From an uncultured Lysobacteraceae bacterium (GTDB lineage Bacteria; Pseudomonadota; Gammaproteobacteria; Xanthomonadales; Xanthomonadaceae), in contig CAMLSB010000091.1 in NCBI GenBank assembly GCA_946482565.1, positions 1 through 7,415 on the forward strand: 7,415 bases of DNA, in the 5' to 3' direction. A program made the translations under genes and the position numbers. This document shows positions 1 to 7,103 of this stretch, in pieces (the first letter of the stretch is position 1; every line of letters starts with the position of its first letter). The notes beneath the pieces are model-generated. The model was not told the DNA's origin. It was given only the letters and a program-made list of their open reading frames with translations, and searched no databases.

Positions 1-1771
1 TGCGGTCGCGCCCTTCCTCGTCGTCGGCATGCAGGCCCTTCCTGCGCTCGACGAACCAGGACAGCAGGCCGCCGAGGAAGATCGGCACCATCAGTTCCAG
101 CGGCAGGTAGATGCCGATCGCCGCAGCCAGCACCGGCACGCGGAAACGCGAGCCGCGGGACTTCAGCCATTCGTCGAACGCGATGACCAGCGCGCCGATG
201 CCGGCGCCGATCGCGATCATGCCCCAGGGCAGCTTGCCGCCGAACATGCCGTTGGCGACGGACGCCATCAGCGTCGCCTGCGGCGCCGCCAGTGAATTCG
301 GATGCGCCGCGGTCGGCGGGCCGATGCCATAGGCCTGCGACAGCAGGTTCAGCACCGGCGCCATGATCAGCGCGCACGAGAACGCGCCGATCGCGAGCAT
401 CAGCTGCTGCTTCCACGGCGTGGCGCCGACGAGGTAGCCGGCCTTGAGGTCCTGCAGGTTGTCGCCGCCGACCGCCGCCGCGCAACACACGACCGCGCCG
501 ATCATGATTGCGGCGACGGCGCCGATCGGCGATTCGCGGCCGAGCAGCAGCACCAGCACGACCGACGCGAACAGGATCGTCGCGATGGTGATGCCGGACA
601 CCGGGTTGTTCGACGACCCGACCAGGCCCGCGAGATACGCGGACACCGACACGAACAGGAAGCCGGTGACGATCATGATGATCGTCATCAGGATGCCGAT
701 CGCCCACGGGTTGCCCACGGACGAATCGGCGGAGACGATCGCGTGGTAGAGCAGCGCCAGCGGCACCACGAACACCAGCAGCGCGATCAGCATCCACTTC
801 ATCGGCAGGTCGCGCTCGGTCTCGGCGATGACCTTGCCGGTACCCTTGCGCGCGGCCTCGAAGCCGCTGCGGATGCCGGAGACCAGCGACTTGCGCAGCG
901 AGAACAGCGTCCAGATGCCGCCGACCAGCATCGTGCCGACGCCGAGGTAGCGGATCTTCGCCGACCAGATCGCGCCGGCCGCATCCGCCGCGGACGCGCC
1001 GGCGATGGACGCCGCGAGCGCGGGATCCTGGCCGAGGAAGAACGCGTGGTAGATCGGGATCGCGATGTTGAACGAGAGGATGCTGCCCGACACGACCACG
1101 ATGCCGACGTTCAGCCCGACGATGTAACCCACGCCCAGCAGCGCCGGCGACAGGCCGGTGCCCATGTAGCCGAGGTACTTGCCGAGGAAGCCGGCGCCGA
1201 TCGCGTTGTCCGGGATCATGCGCAGGCCGCTGGCGGCGGCGAGCTTGACCACCGCGCCGATCACGCCGGACAGCGCGAGGATCTTCAGGCCCGGGCCGGG
1301 GTTCTCGCCGGCCTTGAGCACTTCGGCCGCGGCCTTGCCTTCGGGGAACGGCAACGGGTTCTCGACGATCATCGTGCGTCGCAGCGGCACCGAGAACAGC
1401 ACGCCGAGCAGGCCGCCGAGGCCGGCGATCGCCAGCACCCAGGAATAGCGGAAGTCCTGCCAGTAGCCGAGGATGATCAGCGCCGGGATCGTGAAGATCA
1501 CGCCCGCCGCGATCGACGAACCGGCCGATGCGCCGGTCTGCACGATGTTGTTCTCGAGGATCGTGCCGCCGCCGAGCAGCCGCAGCACGCCCATCGAGAC
1601 GACCGCCGCCGGGATCGCGGTGGCGATGGTGAGGCCGGCGAACAGGCCGAGGTAGGCGTTCGCGGCGGCGAGGATCACCGCCAGCACCATCGACAGCACG
1701 ATCGCGCGGAACGTGAGCTGCGGGACGGGCACGCCGGCAATGGCGTTCGGGTTCGACTCTGGCGTGCTCAT
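1..1771 (-). CDS. OPT-family oligopeptide transporter, partial (C-terminus beyond window)
   Basis: Inner-membrane transporter of the OPT (oligopeptide transporter) family, in the prokaryotic branch usually annotated as peptide transporters; its true substrate is uncertain because relatives (yellow-stripe type) move metal-chelate complexes. 590 codons are visible from an ATG at 1771. The frame is open to the window edge with no stop, so the last part, probably some tens of residues, is missing. Family traits seen: the first membrane segment leading into ANAYLGLFAGLTIATAIPAA (about 37-56), ENPLPFPEG (137-145), GLVGSSNNPVSG (382-393) and GGDNLQDLKAGYLVGATP (435-452). About 14 hydrophobic segments can be counted. 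The charged end (ERRKGLHADDEEGRDR) after the last visible segment may be a cytosolic loop or the start of the tail. The start is supported by AGGGAG at 1786-1781, 9 nt upstream. It diverges from the POT peptide transporter gene. Family is confident, substrate is not. Confidence 0.93.
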   Translation of the reverse strand, partial: MSTPESNPNAIAGVPVPQLTFRAIVLSMVLAVILAAANAYLGLFAGLTIATAIPAAVVSMGVLRLLGGGTILENNIVQTGASAGSSIAAGVIFTIPALIILGYWQDFRYSWVLAIAGLGGLLGVLFSVPLRRTMIVENPLPFPEGKAAAEVLKAGENPGPGLKILALSGVIGAVVKLAAASGLRMIPDNAIGAGFLGKYLGYMGTGLSPALLGVGYIVGLNVGIVVVSGSILSFNIAIPIYHAFFLGQDPALAASIAGASAADAAGAIWSAKIRYLGVGTMLVGGIWTLFSLRKSLVSGIRSGFEAARKGTGKVIAETERDLPMKWMLIALLVFVVPLALLYHAIVSADSSVGNPWAIGILMTIIMIVTGFLFVSVSAYLAGLVGSSNNPVSGITIATILFASVVLVLLLGRESPIGAVAAIMIGAVVCCAAAVGGDNLQDLKAGYLVGATPWKQQLMLAIGAFSCALIMAPVLNLLSQAYGIGPPTAAHPNSLAAPQATLMASVANGMFGGKLPWGMIAIGAGIGALVIAFDEWLKSRGSRFRVPVLAAAIGIYLPLELMVPIFLGGLLSWFVERRKGLHADDEEGRDR

Positions 1772-1780
1772 CCTGGGCGG

Positions 1781-1786
1781 CTCCCT
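1781..1786 (-). promoter_or_regulatory. Ribosome binding site of the OPT gene
   Basis: On the minus strand AGGGAG lies 9 nt before the ATG at 1771. It is the best Shine-Dalgarno match near the start and decides in favour of this ATG over the next internal methionine (residue 28), which lies inside the first membrane segment. Confidence 0.65.
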
Positions 1787-1796
1787 GCGTGGACGC

Positions 1797-1813
1797 CCCG
1801 GCCGGCGGCCGGG
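1797..1813. repeat. Perfect 17-nt palindrome in the OPT leader
   Basis: CCCGGCCGGCGGCCGGG has two 8-nt arms around one central base and no mismatch. It lies 26-42 nt upstream of the OPT start codon, just outside its ribosome binding site. It could be an operator for a dimeric regulator. As RNA it cannot form a full hairpin with a one-base loop, but a shorter stem is possible. GC-rich palindromes do arise by chance in DNA of this composition, so function is not established. Confidence 0.4.
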
Positions 1814-1822
1814 AACCGGTCG

Positions 1823-1851
1823 ATGATGGCATCCGCGCACCGCGCGCGCAA
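1823..1851 (-). promoter_or_regulatory. Weak candidate sigma-70 promoter for the OPT gene
   Basis: Reading the minus strand, TTGCGC (1851-1846) and CATCAT (1828-1823) are separated by 17 nt. They match the -35 and -10 consensus at 3 and 4 of 6 positions. Transcription would start near 1816, giving a leader of about 45 nt that contains the palindrome at 1797-1813. A second possibility is TATAGC at 1885-1880, the reverse face of the POT -10 box. Neither is strong. Confidence 0.25.
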
Positions 1852-1881
1852 AACCCGGGCGGGGCGCCGGTTCCGCGCCGC

Positions 1882-1887
1882 TATACT
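1882..1887 (+). promoter_or_regulatory. -10 box (TATACT) of the POT gene promoter
   Basis: TATACT matches the TATAAT consensus at 5 of 6 positions and is a rare AT-rich island in this GC-rich gap, 41 nt before the TTG start at 1929. Transcription would begin near 1894, leaving a leader of about 35 nt. No convincing -35 box is visible at 16-18 nt spacing (the sequence there is GC only), so an activator or a weak promoter is possible. Confidence 0.55.
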
Positions 1888-1889
1888 CG

Positions 1890-1918
1890 GCCGTCGCCAG
1901 CCCCGCCGTCGCCAGCCC
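1890..1918 (+). repeat. 14-nt tandem direct repeat in the POT leader
   Basis: GCCGTCGCCAGCCC occurs at 1890-1903 and again, identically, at 1905-1918, giving a 15-nt period with one spacer base. The first copy covers the predicted transcription start and the second ends 10 nt before the TTG codon. It may be a replication-slippage duplication or a paired binding site. The period is a multiple of three and the frame upstream of the TTG is open through it (Ala-Val-Ala-Ser-Pro twice), but it contains no start codon. Confidence 0.6.
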
Positions 1919-1928
1919 GGAACCGCCC

Positions 1929-3656
1929 TTGTCCGTCGCGAGCCTTCCAGACATCCCCGCGAGCGAGGATTTCCTCGGCCACCCCAAGGGCGTGTTCGTC
2001 TGCTTCTTCACCGAGATGTGGGAGCGCTTCTCCTTCTACGGGATGAAGGCGCTGCTGCTGCTGTACCTCCTGAAGCACCACCGTTTCAGCGACGACATGG
2101 GCTACGACCTGATCGGCGCCTACGGCGGGCTGGTGTACGCGGTACCGGTCATCGGCGGCATGGTCGCCGATCGCTGGCTGGGCATGCGCAAGGCGGTCGT
2201 GCTCGGCGGCGTGCTGTTGTGCCTGGGGCATTTCGGCATGGCGTTCGAGGGCGCAGACGCGCGGGTCGTGGACGGCGTGGTGGTGCGCGACGCCGGCGCG
2301 CTGCAGGTGTTCTACCTCTCGCTCGCGCTGATCATCATGGGCGTCGGTTTCCTGAAGCCCAACATCTCGACCATCGTCGGCAAGCTCTATGCGGACGACG
2401 ACCCGCGCCGCGATTCCGGCTTCACCCTGTTCTACGCGGGCATCAACGTCGGCGGCCTGTTCGCCGGCCTGATCTGCGCGTTCCTCGGCGAGACCTACGG
2501 CTGGAAATACGGTTTCGGCGCGGCCGGCGTCGGCATGGTCGCCGGGCTGGCGATGTTCCTGTGGGGCCAGAAGTACCTGCACGGGCACGCCGAACCACGC
2601 GCGCCCGAGCTGCTGCGCGAGCGCGTGGCGCTGCTGCCGCGCGAGTGGTGGATCTACCTGCTGTCCTTCGCCGGCGTGGCGGTGGTGTGGCAGCTGATCC
2701 AGCGCACGTGGACCGTCGCCGGCGCGATGCACGTGGTGCTGGCGGGCTTCCTCGCCTGGTTCGCGTGGTTCCTGCTGCGGCACTGCAATCGCGTGCAACG
2801 CCAGCAGATGCTGTCGCTGGCGCTGATGCTCGTCGGCGTGCTGGTGTTCTTCACGCTGTACGAGCAGACCTACGGCTCGTGGCTGACCTTCACCGACCGG
2901 CTGATGACCAAGGACATGTTCCCGTCGCTGGTGAACGATGCGTCGGGGACGCTGCCGTGGTCGCTGTACATGATGGCGGCCACGCCGATCCTGATCGTCG
3001 CGGCGCTGCGCGCGAGCGACCGCGGCGCGCGCGGCACCGCCCGCACACTGGTCGGCGTGATGTCGCTGGCGATGGCAGTGGCCTGCTTCCGCGACGTGGT
3101 GCTGGTGCCGCAGACCGCGGGCTCGCTGACCTTCCTCGGCTCGTTCTTCATCGTGTTGCTTTCGCCGCTGTTCGCGTGGCTGTGGCCGTGGCTCGACCGG
3201 CGCGGCTGGAATCCGTCGAAGCCGATGAAGAGCGCCATCGGCCTGGCATTCGCCGCGCTGTCGTTCCTGCCGCTGCTGGCCGCGGCGAAGGTCGCGGGCA
3301 CCGGCGCGATGGCGAGCGTGTGGTGGCTGGTGCTGGCCTACCTGATCCTCGAGATCGGCGAGATGTGCCTGTCGCCGATCGGGCTGTCGGCGGTGACGCA
3401 GCTGTCGGTCGCGCGCGTCGTCGGGCTGATGATGGGCGGGTTCTGGCTGGCGACGGCGTATTCGGAATTGCTGGCCGCGCAGTTCGGCAAGCTGGCTTCG
3501 CTCGATATCCCTGAAGGCGGCGCGATCGACATGGCCTCCGCGGCCGCGAAGTACGGCCACCTGTTCGGGCTGATGGCCTGGATCGGGCTCGGCGCCGCGC
3601 TGGTGTTCCTGGTGCTGGCGCCGCTGTTGCGGCGCTGGATGCACGGCGTCAGGTAG
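1929..3656 (+). CDS. POT/PTR2-family proton-coupled oligopeptide symporter
   Basis: Inner-membrane MFS transporter that imports di- and tripeptides with protons. 575 residues, a little longer than many bacterial members (about 450-500). Family signatures are all present: the proton-coupling ExxERF motif (E29, E32, R33, F34), the first POT signature GGMVADRWLG (76-85), the helix-4 lysine in FLKPN (K143), the second signature FYAGINVGG (168-176), the helix-7 motif YEQTYGSWL (311-319) and EIGEMCLSPIGLSAVTQ (475-491) with E478 and the SP pair. No catalytic-type residue looks lost. The start is TTG at 1929: no ATG or GTG lies in frame between the -10 box and the conserved N-terminus, and the next in-frame GTG (1992) is already entering helix 1. 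The Shine-Dalgarno is weak (GGA at 1919-1921). It is divergent from the OPT gene, so the pair forms a peptide-uptake locus. The stop (TAG) overlaps the 3' end of rmlD by 8 nt. Which peptides it carries cannot be read from sequence. Confidence 0.96.
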   Translation: MSVASLPDIPASEDFLGHPKGVFVCFFTEMWERFSFYGMKALLLLYLLKHHRFSDDMGYDLIGAYGGLVYAVPVIGGMVADRWLGMRKAVVLGGVLLCLGHFGMAFEGADARVVDGVVVRDAGALQVFYLSLALIIMGVGFLKPNISTIVGKLYADDDPRRDSGFTLFYAGINVGGLFAGLICAFLGETYGWKYGFGAAGVGMVAGLAMFLWGQKYLHGHAEPRAPELLRERVALLPREWWIYLLSFAGVAVVWQLIQRTWTVAGAMHVVLAGFLAWFAWFLLRHCNRVQRQQMLSLALMLVGVLVFFTLYEQTYGSWLTFTDRLMTKDMFPSLVNDASGTLPWSLYMMAATPILIVAALRASDRGARGTARTLVGVMSLAMAVACFRDVVLVPQTAGSLTFLGSFFIVLLSPLFAWLWPWLDRRGWNPSKPMKSAIGLAFAALSFLPLLAAAKVAGTGAMASVWWLVLAYLILEIGEMCLSPIGLSAVTQLSVARVVGLMMGGFWLATAYSELLAAQFGKLASLDIPEGGAIDMASAAAKYGHLFGLMAWIGLGAALVFLVLAPLLRRWMHGVR

Positions 3657-4575
3657 CGGCCGCGAGTTCGTCGAGCGTCGCGGCGAGGCCCGCGCGCCAG
3701 TCCGGCAGGACGATGCCGAAGTCGCGCTGCAGCGCGCCGCAGTCGAGCACGGAATACGCCGGCCGCGCGGCGGGCGTCGGGTAGTCGGCGGTCGCGATCG
3801 CTTCCACGCGCGGCGCGCGCGCGAGCAGGCCGCGCGCTACCGCGCCTTCGAAGATCGCTTCGGCGAAACCGTGCCAGCTCGCCTGCCCCGTCGGCGTCAG
3901 GTGCCAGAGGCCGGACGGCGCCGCCGCGTCCACGCGCAGCGCCTCCGCCGTCACGTCGGCCAGCAGCGCTGCCGGCGTCGGCGTGCCCACCTGGTCGGCG
4001 ACCACGCGCAGCGTGTCACGTTGGGCGCCGGCGCGCAGCATCGTGCGCAGGAAGTTGTGGCTGTGCGCGGCGTACACCCAGGCGGTGCGGAAGACCATGT
4101 GCCGCGCGCCCGACGACAGCACCGCGATCTCGCCGGCGAGCTTGCTCGCGCCGTACACGCCCAGCGGCGAGGTGGTGTCGTCCTCGCGGTAGGGCCGCGT
4201 GCCCTGCCCGTCGAACACGTAGTCGGTGGAATAGTGGACGAACATCGCCCCACGGCTGGCACAGGTGGCGGCGAGCACGTCGGGCGCTTCCGCGTTGATG
4301 CGGAACACGAGCTCGACTTCCTGCTCGGCGCGATCGACGGCGGTGTAGGCGGCTGCGTTCACCACGATGTCGGGCGCGACCCGCCCGAGCAGCGCGGGCA
4401 GCGTATCCGGCAGGGAGAAATCCGCGGTTTCGCAGGCCACGCCGTCGAGCGTACCGGACAGCGTCGCCGCGACGAGTTCGCCTTGCGCCGCGAGGCTGCG
4501 TCGCAGCTCCGTGCCCAGCTGGCCGTCGGCGCCGAGCAGCAGGATCCGCGGTGCGCCCGTCGGTGACGCGCTCAT
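3649..4575 (-). CDS. rmlD: dTDP-4-dehydrorhamnose reductase RmlD
   Basis: Last step of dTDP-L-rhamnose synthesis: NAD(P)H-dependent reduction of dTDP-4-keto-L-rhamnose in the cytosol. 308 residues, a normal length. It shows the extended short-chain dehydrogenase layout: nucleotide-binding GADGQLG (15-21), VNAAAYTAVDRAE (72-84), STDYVFDG (116-123), the catalytic YGASK (Y141, K145) and DQVGTPT (194-200). The reading frame stays open upstream to 4893 inside rmlC, but the conserved fold starts at about residue 10 from the ATG at 4575. That ATG overlaps the rmlC stop as ATGA, so 4575 is chosen. No Shine-Dalgarno is visible, and translation probably relies on coupling to rmlC. It is the final gene of the rml run, and its TGA lies within the last codons of the convergent POT gene. 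Confidence 0.97.
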   Translation of the reverse strand: MSASPTGAPRILLLGADGQLGTELRRSLAAQGELVAATLSGTLDGVACETADFSLPDTLPALLGRVAPDIVVNAAAYTAVDRAEQEVELVFRINAEAPDVLAATCASRGAMFVHYSTDYVFDGQGTRPYREDDTTSPLGVYGASKLAGEIAVLSSGARHMVFRTAWVYAAHSHNFLRTMLRAGAQRDTLRVVADQVGTPTPAALLADVTAEALRVDAAAPSGLWHLTPTGQASWHGFAEAIFEGAVARGLLARAPRVEAIATADYPTPAARPAYSVLDCGALQRDFGIVLPDWRAGLAATLDELAAAT

Positions 4576-5129
4576 GCGGCGTACGGCGGCAGGCGTTCCG
4601 GCGCGATGTCGGCGAGGAACGGCAGCTTCGCGTCCTTGTCCGACAGCAGCGGCGAGGCCACCGGCCAGTCGATGGCCAGGTCCGCGTCGTTCCAGCGGAC
4701 GCCTGCGTCGGCGTCGCGATCGTAGGTGTCGGTGCAGACGTAGTTGAACAGCGCCGTGTCGCTCAGGGTCACGAAGCCGTGCGCGAAGCCTTCCGGGATC
4801 CAGAAGTGGCGCTTGTTCTCCGCGCTGAGCACCACCGCGGTCCACTGCCCGAACGTCGGCGAGGCGCGGCGCACGTCGACCGCGACGTCCCATACTTCAC
4901 CCTCGAGCACGCTGACCAGTTTGCCCTGCGGCTTCGGCCACTGGTAATGCAGGCCGCGCAACACGCCGCGCACCGAGCGCGACACGTTGCCCTGCACGAA
5001 GTGCGACGGAAGGCCGATCGCGGCGAGCTTGTCGCGGTTGAACGATTCGTAGAAGAAGCCGCGGTCATCCCCGAACACCTGCGGCTCGAGCACGACGCAG
5101 CCCGGCAAGCCGGTCTCGACGACCTTCAT
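4572..5129 (-). CDS. rmlC: dTDP-4-dehydrorhamnose 3,5-epimerase RmlC
   Basis: Third step of dTDP-L-rhamnose synthesis: double epimerisation at C3 and C5 of dTDP-4-keto-6-deoxyglucose. 185 residues, a typical length for this cupin-fold dimer. Visible motifs are [12 protein letters not shown] (20-31), the active-site stretch VLRGLHYQ with catalytic His61 and Arg58, K70 in [19 protein letters not shown] with D81, EGFAHGF (113-119), Tyr130 and Tyr136, and SDKD near 163-166. The frame continues upstream inside rmlA, but the conserved protein begins [10 protein letters not shown] at the ATG at 5129, which overlaps the rmlA stop as ATGA. It has no clear Shine-Dalgarno of its own. The downstream junction with rmlD is again ATGA (4572-4575). 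Confidence 0.97.
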   Translation of the reverse strand: MKVVETGLPGCVVLEPQVFGDDRGFFYESFNRDKLAAIGLPSHFVQGNVSRSVRGVLRGLHYQWPKPQGKLVSVLEGEVWDVAVDVRRASPTFGQWTAVVLSAENKRHFWIPEGFAHGFVTLSDTALFNYVCTDTYDRDADAGVRWNDADLAIDWPVASPLLSDKDAKLPFLADIAPERLPPYAA

Positions 5130-6043
5130 GCGATGGGTCGCGCCTGGGGCTGGTCGAGCAACGCGAGCAGGTACTGGCCGTAGCCGTTTTTCGCCAGCGG
5201 CGCGGCCAGCGCGCGCAGTTGCGCGTCGTCGATCCAGCCGTTGTTCCAGGCGATCTCCTCCGGGCAACACACCCGCAGGCCCTGGCGCTTCTCGATGGTC
5301 TGCACGTAGGTCGAGGCCTCCACCAGCGATTCGTGCGTGCCGGTATCCAGCCAGGCGTAGCCGCGGCCCATGCGCTCGAGCTGCAGCTCGCCAAGCCCGA
5401 GGTACATGCGGTTGAGATCGGTGATCTCGAGCTCGCCGCGCGGCGACGGCGCCAGCCGCGACGCGAACTCGCTCGCGCGGCCGTCGTAGAAGTAAAGCCC
5501 CGTCACCGCATAGTTCGAACGCGGGTTCGCCGGCTTCTCCTCCAGCCCGACCACCTTGCCGGTGGCGTCGAACTCGGCCACGCCGTAGCGCTCCGGATCA
5601 CGGACGCGGTAACCGAACACGGTCGCGCCGTGCGCCTGCGCGTCGGCGCGGCGCAGCATCTCGGTGAGGCCGTGGCCGTAGAAGATGTTGTCGCCCAGCA
5701 CCAGGCAGCTCGGCGCGCCGGCAAGGAATTCCCGGCCGATCAGGAAGGCCTGTGCCAGCCCGTCCGGACTCGGCTGCGCGGCGTATTCGATCTTCATGCC
5801 CCACTGCGATCCATCGCCGAGCAGCGCCTGGAACAGTGCCTGCTCGTGCGGCGTGTTGATCACGAGCACTTCGCGGATGCCCGCGAGCATCAGCACGCTC
5901 AGCGGGTAATACACCATCGGCTTGTCGAACACCGGCAGCAGCTGCTTGCTGATCGCCTGGGTGATCGGGTACAGCCGGGTGCCGGAGCCGCCGGCCAGGA
6001 CGATGCCCTTGCGCGCGGTCGCGGCGGTGTCGTCGGCGCTCAT
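5126..6043 (-). CDS. rmlA: Glucose-1-phosphate thymidylyltransferase RmlA
   Basis: First, feedback-controlled step of the pathway: glucose-1-phosphate plus dTTP gives dTDP-glucose and pyrophosphate. 305 residues, slightly long through an N-terminal extension of about 10 residues ([12 protein letters not shown]). Motifs: nucleotide-binding [11 protein letters not shown] (16-26), [16 protein letters not shown] (33-48), [10 protein letters not shown] (116-125, metal-binding Asp118), EEKP (168-171), GELEITDLN (203-211) and [10 protein letters not shown] (231-240, Asp233). The start at 6043 forms ATGA with the rmlB stop. A fair Shine-Dalgarno (GGGA, 7 nt spacer) lies inside the end of rmlB, making this the only rml gene here with a good internal ribosome site. 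It is followed by rmlC with a 4-nt overlap. Confidence 0.97.
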   Translation of the reverse strand: MSADDTAATARKGIVLAGGSGTRLYPITQAISKQLLPVFDKPMVYYPLSVLMLAGIREVLVINTPHEQALFQALLGDGSQWGMKIEYAAQPSPDGLAQAFLIGREFLAGAPSCLVLGDNIFYGHGLTEMLRRADAQAHGATVFGYRVRDPERYGVAEFDATGKVVGLEEKPANPRSNYAVTGLYFYDGRASEFASRLAPSPRGELEITDLNRMYLGLGELQLERMGRGYAWLDTGTHESLVEASTYVQTIEKRQGLRVCCPEEIAWNNGWIDDAQLRALAAPLAKNGYGQYLLALLDQPQARPIA

Positions 6044-7095
6044 GCGGCGGTCCCGATGCGCTCGAGGCGGTAGCTACCGTCCAGCACGCGCCCCACCCAA
6101 TCCTGATGGTCGAGGTACCAGTCGACGGTATCGGCGATGCCCTGCTCGAAGCTGTGCGCCGGCGCCCAACCCAGCTCGCGCTTGAGCCTGGATGCATCGA
6201 TGGCGTAGCGGCGGTCGTGGCCCGGGCGGTCGGCGACGTAGGTGATCTGGTCGGTGCGAGGCTTGCCGTCGGCGCGAGGCCGGCGCGCATCGAGCAGCGC
6301 GCAGATCGTGCGCACGACCTCGATGTTCTGCTTCTCGGCGTCGCCGCCGACGTTGTAGGTTTCACCGACGCGGCCGCGCTCGAGCACGGCGCGGATCGCC
6401 GCGCAGTGGTCGCCGACGTACAGCCAGTCGCGCACGTTGCGGCCGTCGCCATACACCGGCAGCGGCTCGCCGGCGAGCGCACGCGCGATCACCAGCGGGA
6501 TGAGCTTCTCGGGGAACTGGTACGGGCCGTAGTTGTTGCTGCAGTTGGTGGTCAGCACCGGCAGCCCGTAGGTGTGGTGGAACGCACGCACCAGGTGGTC
6601 CGAAGCGGCCTTGGACGCCGAATACGGCGAATTGGGCGCGTAGGGCGTGTCTTCGGTGAACTTGCCGGTATCGCCCAGCGAACCGTAGACCTCGTCGGTG
6701 GAGACGTGCAGGAACCGGAACGCGTCCTTGTCCGCCCCTTCCAGCGACCGCCAGTAGTCGCGCGTGGCCTCCAGCAGCGCCAGCGTGCCGACCACGTTGG
6801 TCTGCACGAAGGCGGCCGGGCCGTCGATCGAGCGGTCCACGTGGCTTTCGGCGGCGAAGTTGACGACCGCCTGCGGCCGGTATTCCGCGAGGAGGCGCGC
6901 CGCGAGGGCCCTGTCACCGATGTCGCCATGCACGAATGCGTGGCGTGCGTCGCCTTCGAGCGGCGACAGCGTATCGAGGTTGCCCGCGTAGGTGAGCGCG
7001 TCGAGGTTGACCACCCGGACGCCCGAAGCCACGGCTTCGAGCACGAAATTTCCACCGATGAAACCGGCGCCGCCGGTCACGAGCCATGTCGTCAT
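6040..7095 (-). CDS. rmlB: dTDP-glucose 4,6-dehydratase RmlB
   Basis: Second step of the pathway: NAD-dependent conversion of dTDP-glucose to dTDP-4-keto-6-deoxyglucose. 351 residues, the usual length. It is an extended short-chain dehydrogenase with TGGAGFIG (7-14) for NAD binding, [12 protein letters not shown] (79-90), the dehydratase signature STDEVYG (132-138, with the Asp134-Glu135 pair), catalytic Tyr158 and Lys162 in [22 protein letters not shown] (184-200), [14 protein letters not shown] (217-230) and [11 protein letters not shown] (290-300). The ATG at 7095 starts directly at the conserved MTTWLVTGG. Only a weak TGAG at 7106-7103, overlapping the ssb stop codon, could act as Shine-Dalgarno. 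No promoter fits in the 8-nt gap to ssb, so rmlB is either cotranscribed with ssb or has a promoter inside ssb. Confidence 0.98.
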   Translation of the reverse strand: MTTWLVTGGAGFIGGNFVLEAVASGVRVVNLDALTYAGNLDTLSPLEGDARHAFVHGDIGDRALAARLLAEYRPQAVVNFAAESHVDRSIDGPAAFVQTNVVGTLALLEATRDYWRSLEGADKDAFRFLHVSTDEVYGSLGDTGKFTEDTPYAPNSPYSASKAASDHLVRAFHHTYGLPVLTTNCSNNYGPYQFPEKLIPLVIARALAGEPLPVYGDGRNVRDWLYVGDHCAAIRAVLERGRVGETYNVGGDAEKQNIEVVRTICALLDARRPRADGKPRTDQITYVADRPGHDRRYAIDASRLKRELGWAPAHSFEQGIADTVDWYLDHQDWVGRVLDGSYRLERIGTAA

Positions 7096-7103
7096 GAAGC
7101 GGC

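Noticed and set aside
302..3514. A 1070-codon open frame on the plus strand across the OPT gene, the intergenic gap and the POT gene.
   Set aside because: It is antisense to OPT and out of frame with POT, rich in Arg, Asp, His and Ala with no recognisable domain, and crosses a promoter region. Such frames arise because stop codons are rare in high-GC DNA.
1881..3644. A 587-codon open frame antisense to the POT gene.
   Set aside because: Low-complexity Arg/His/Gln-rich translation with no motif. The plus strand encodes every POT signature, so this is the GC-driven antisense shadow.
4576..4893. An upstream extension of the rmlD frame giving a 414-residue protein.
   Set aside because: The extra residues lie inside rmlC in another frame and are Arg-rich with no homology to RmlD. 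The ATGA start at 4575 gives a normal-length enzyme.
5219..6073. A 284-codon plus-strand frame antisense to rmlA, and a similar 231-codon one opposite rmlD (3871-4566).
   Set aside because: Both mirror conserved codons of the rml genes and show only Arg/Ala/His-rich sequence. No ribosome site or promoter was seen.
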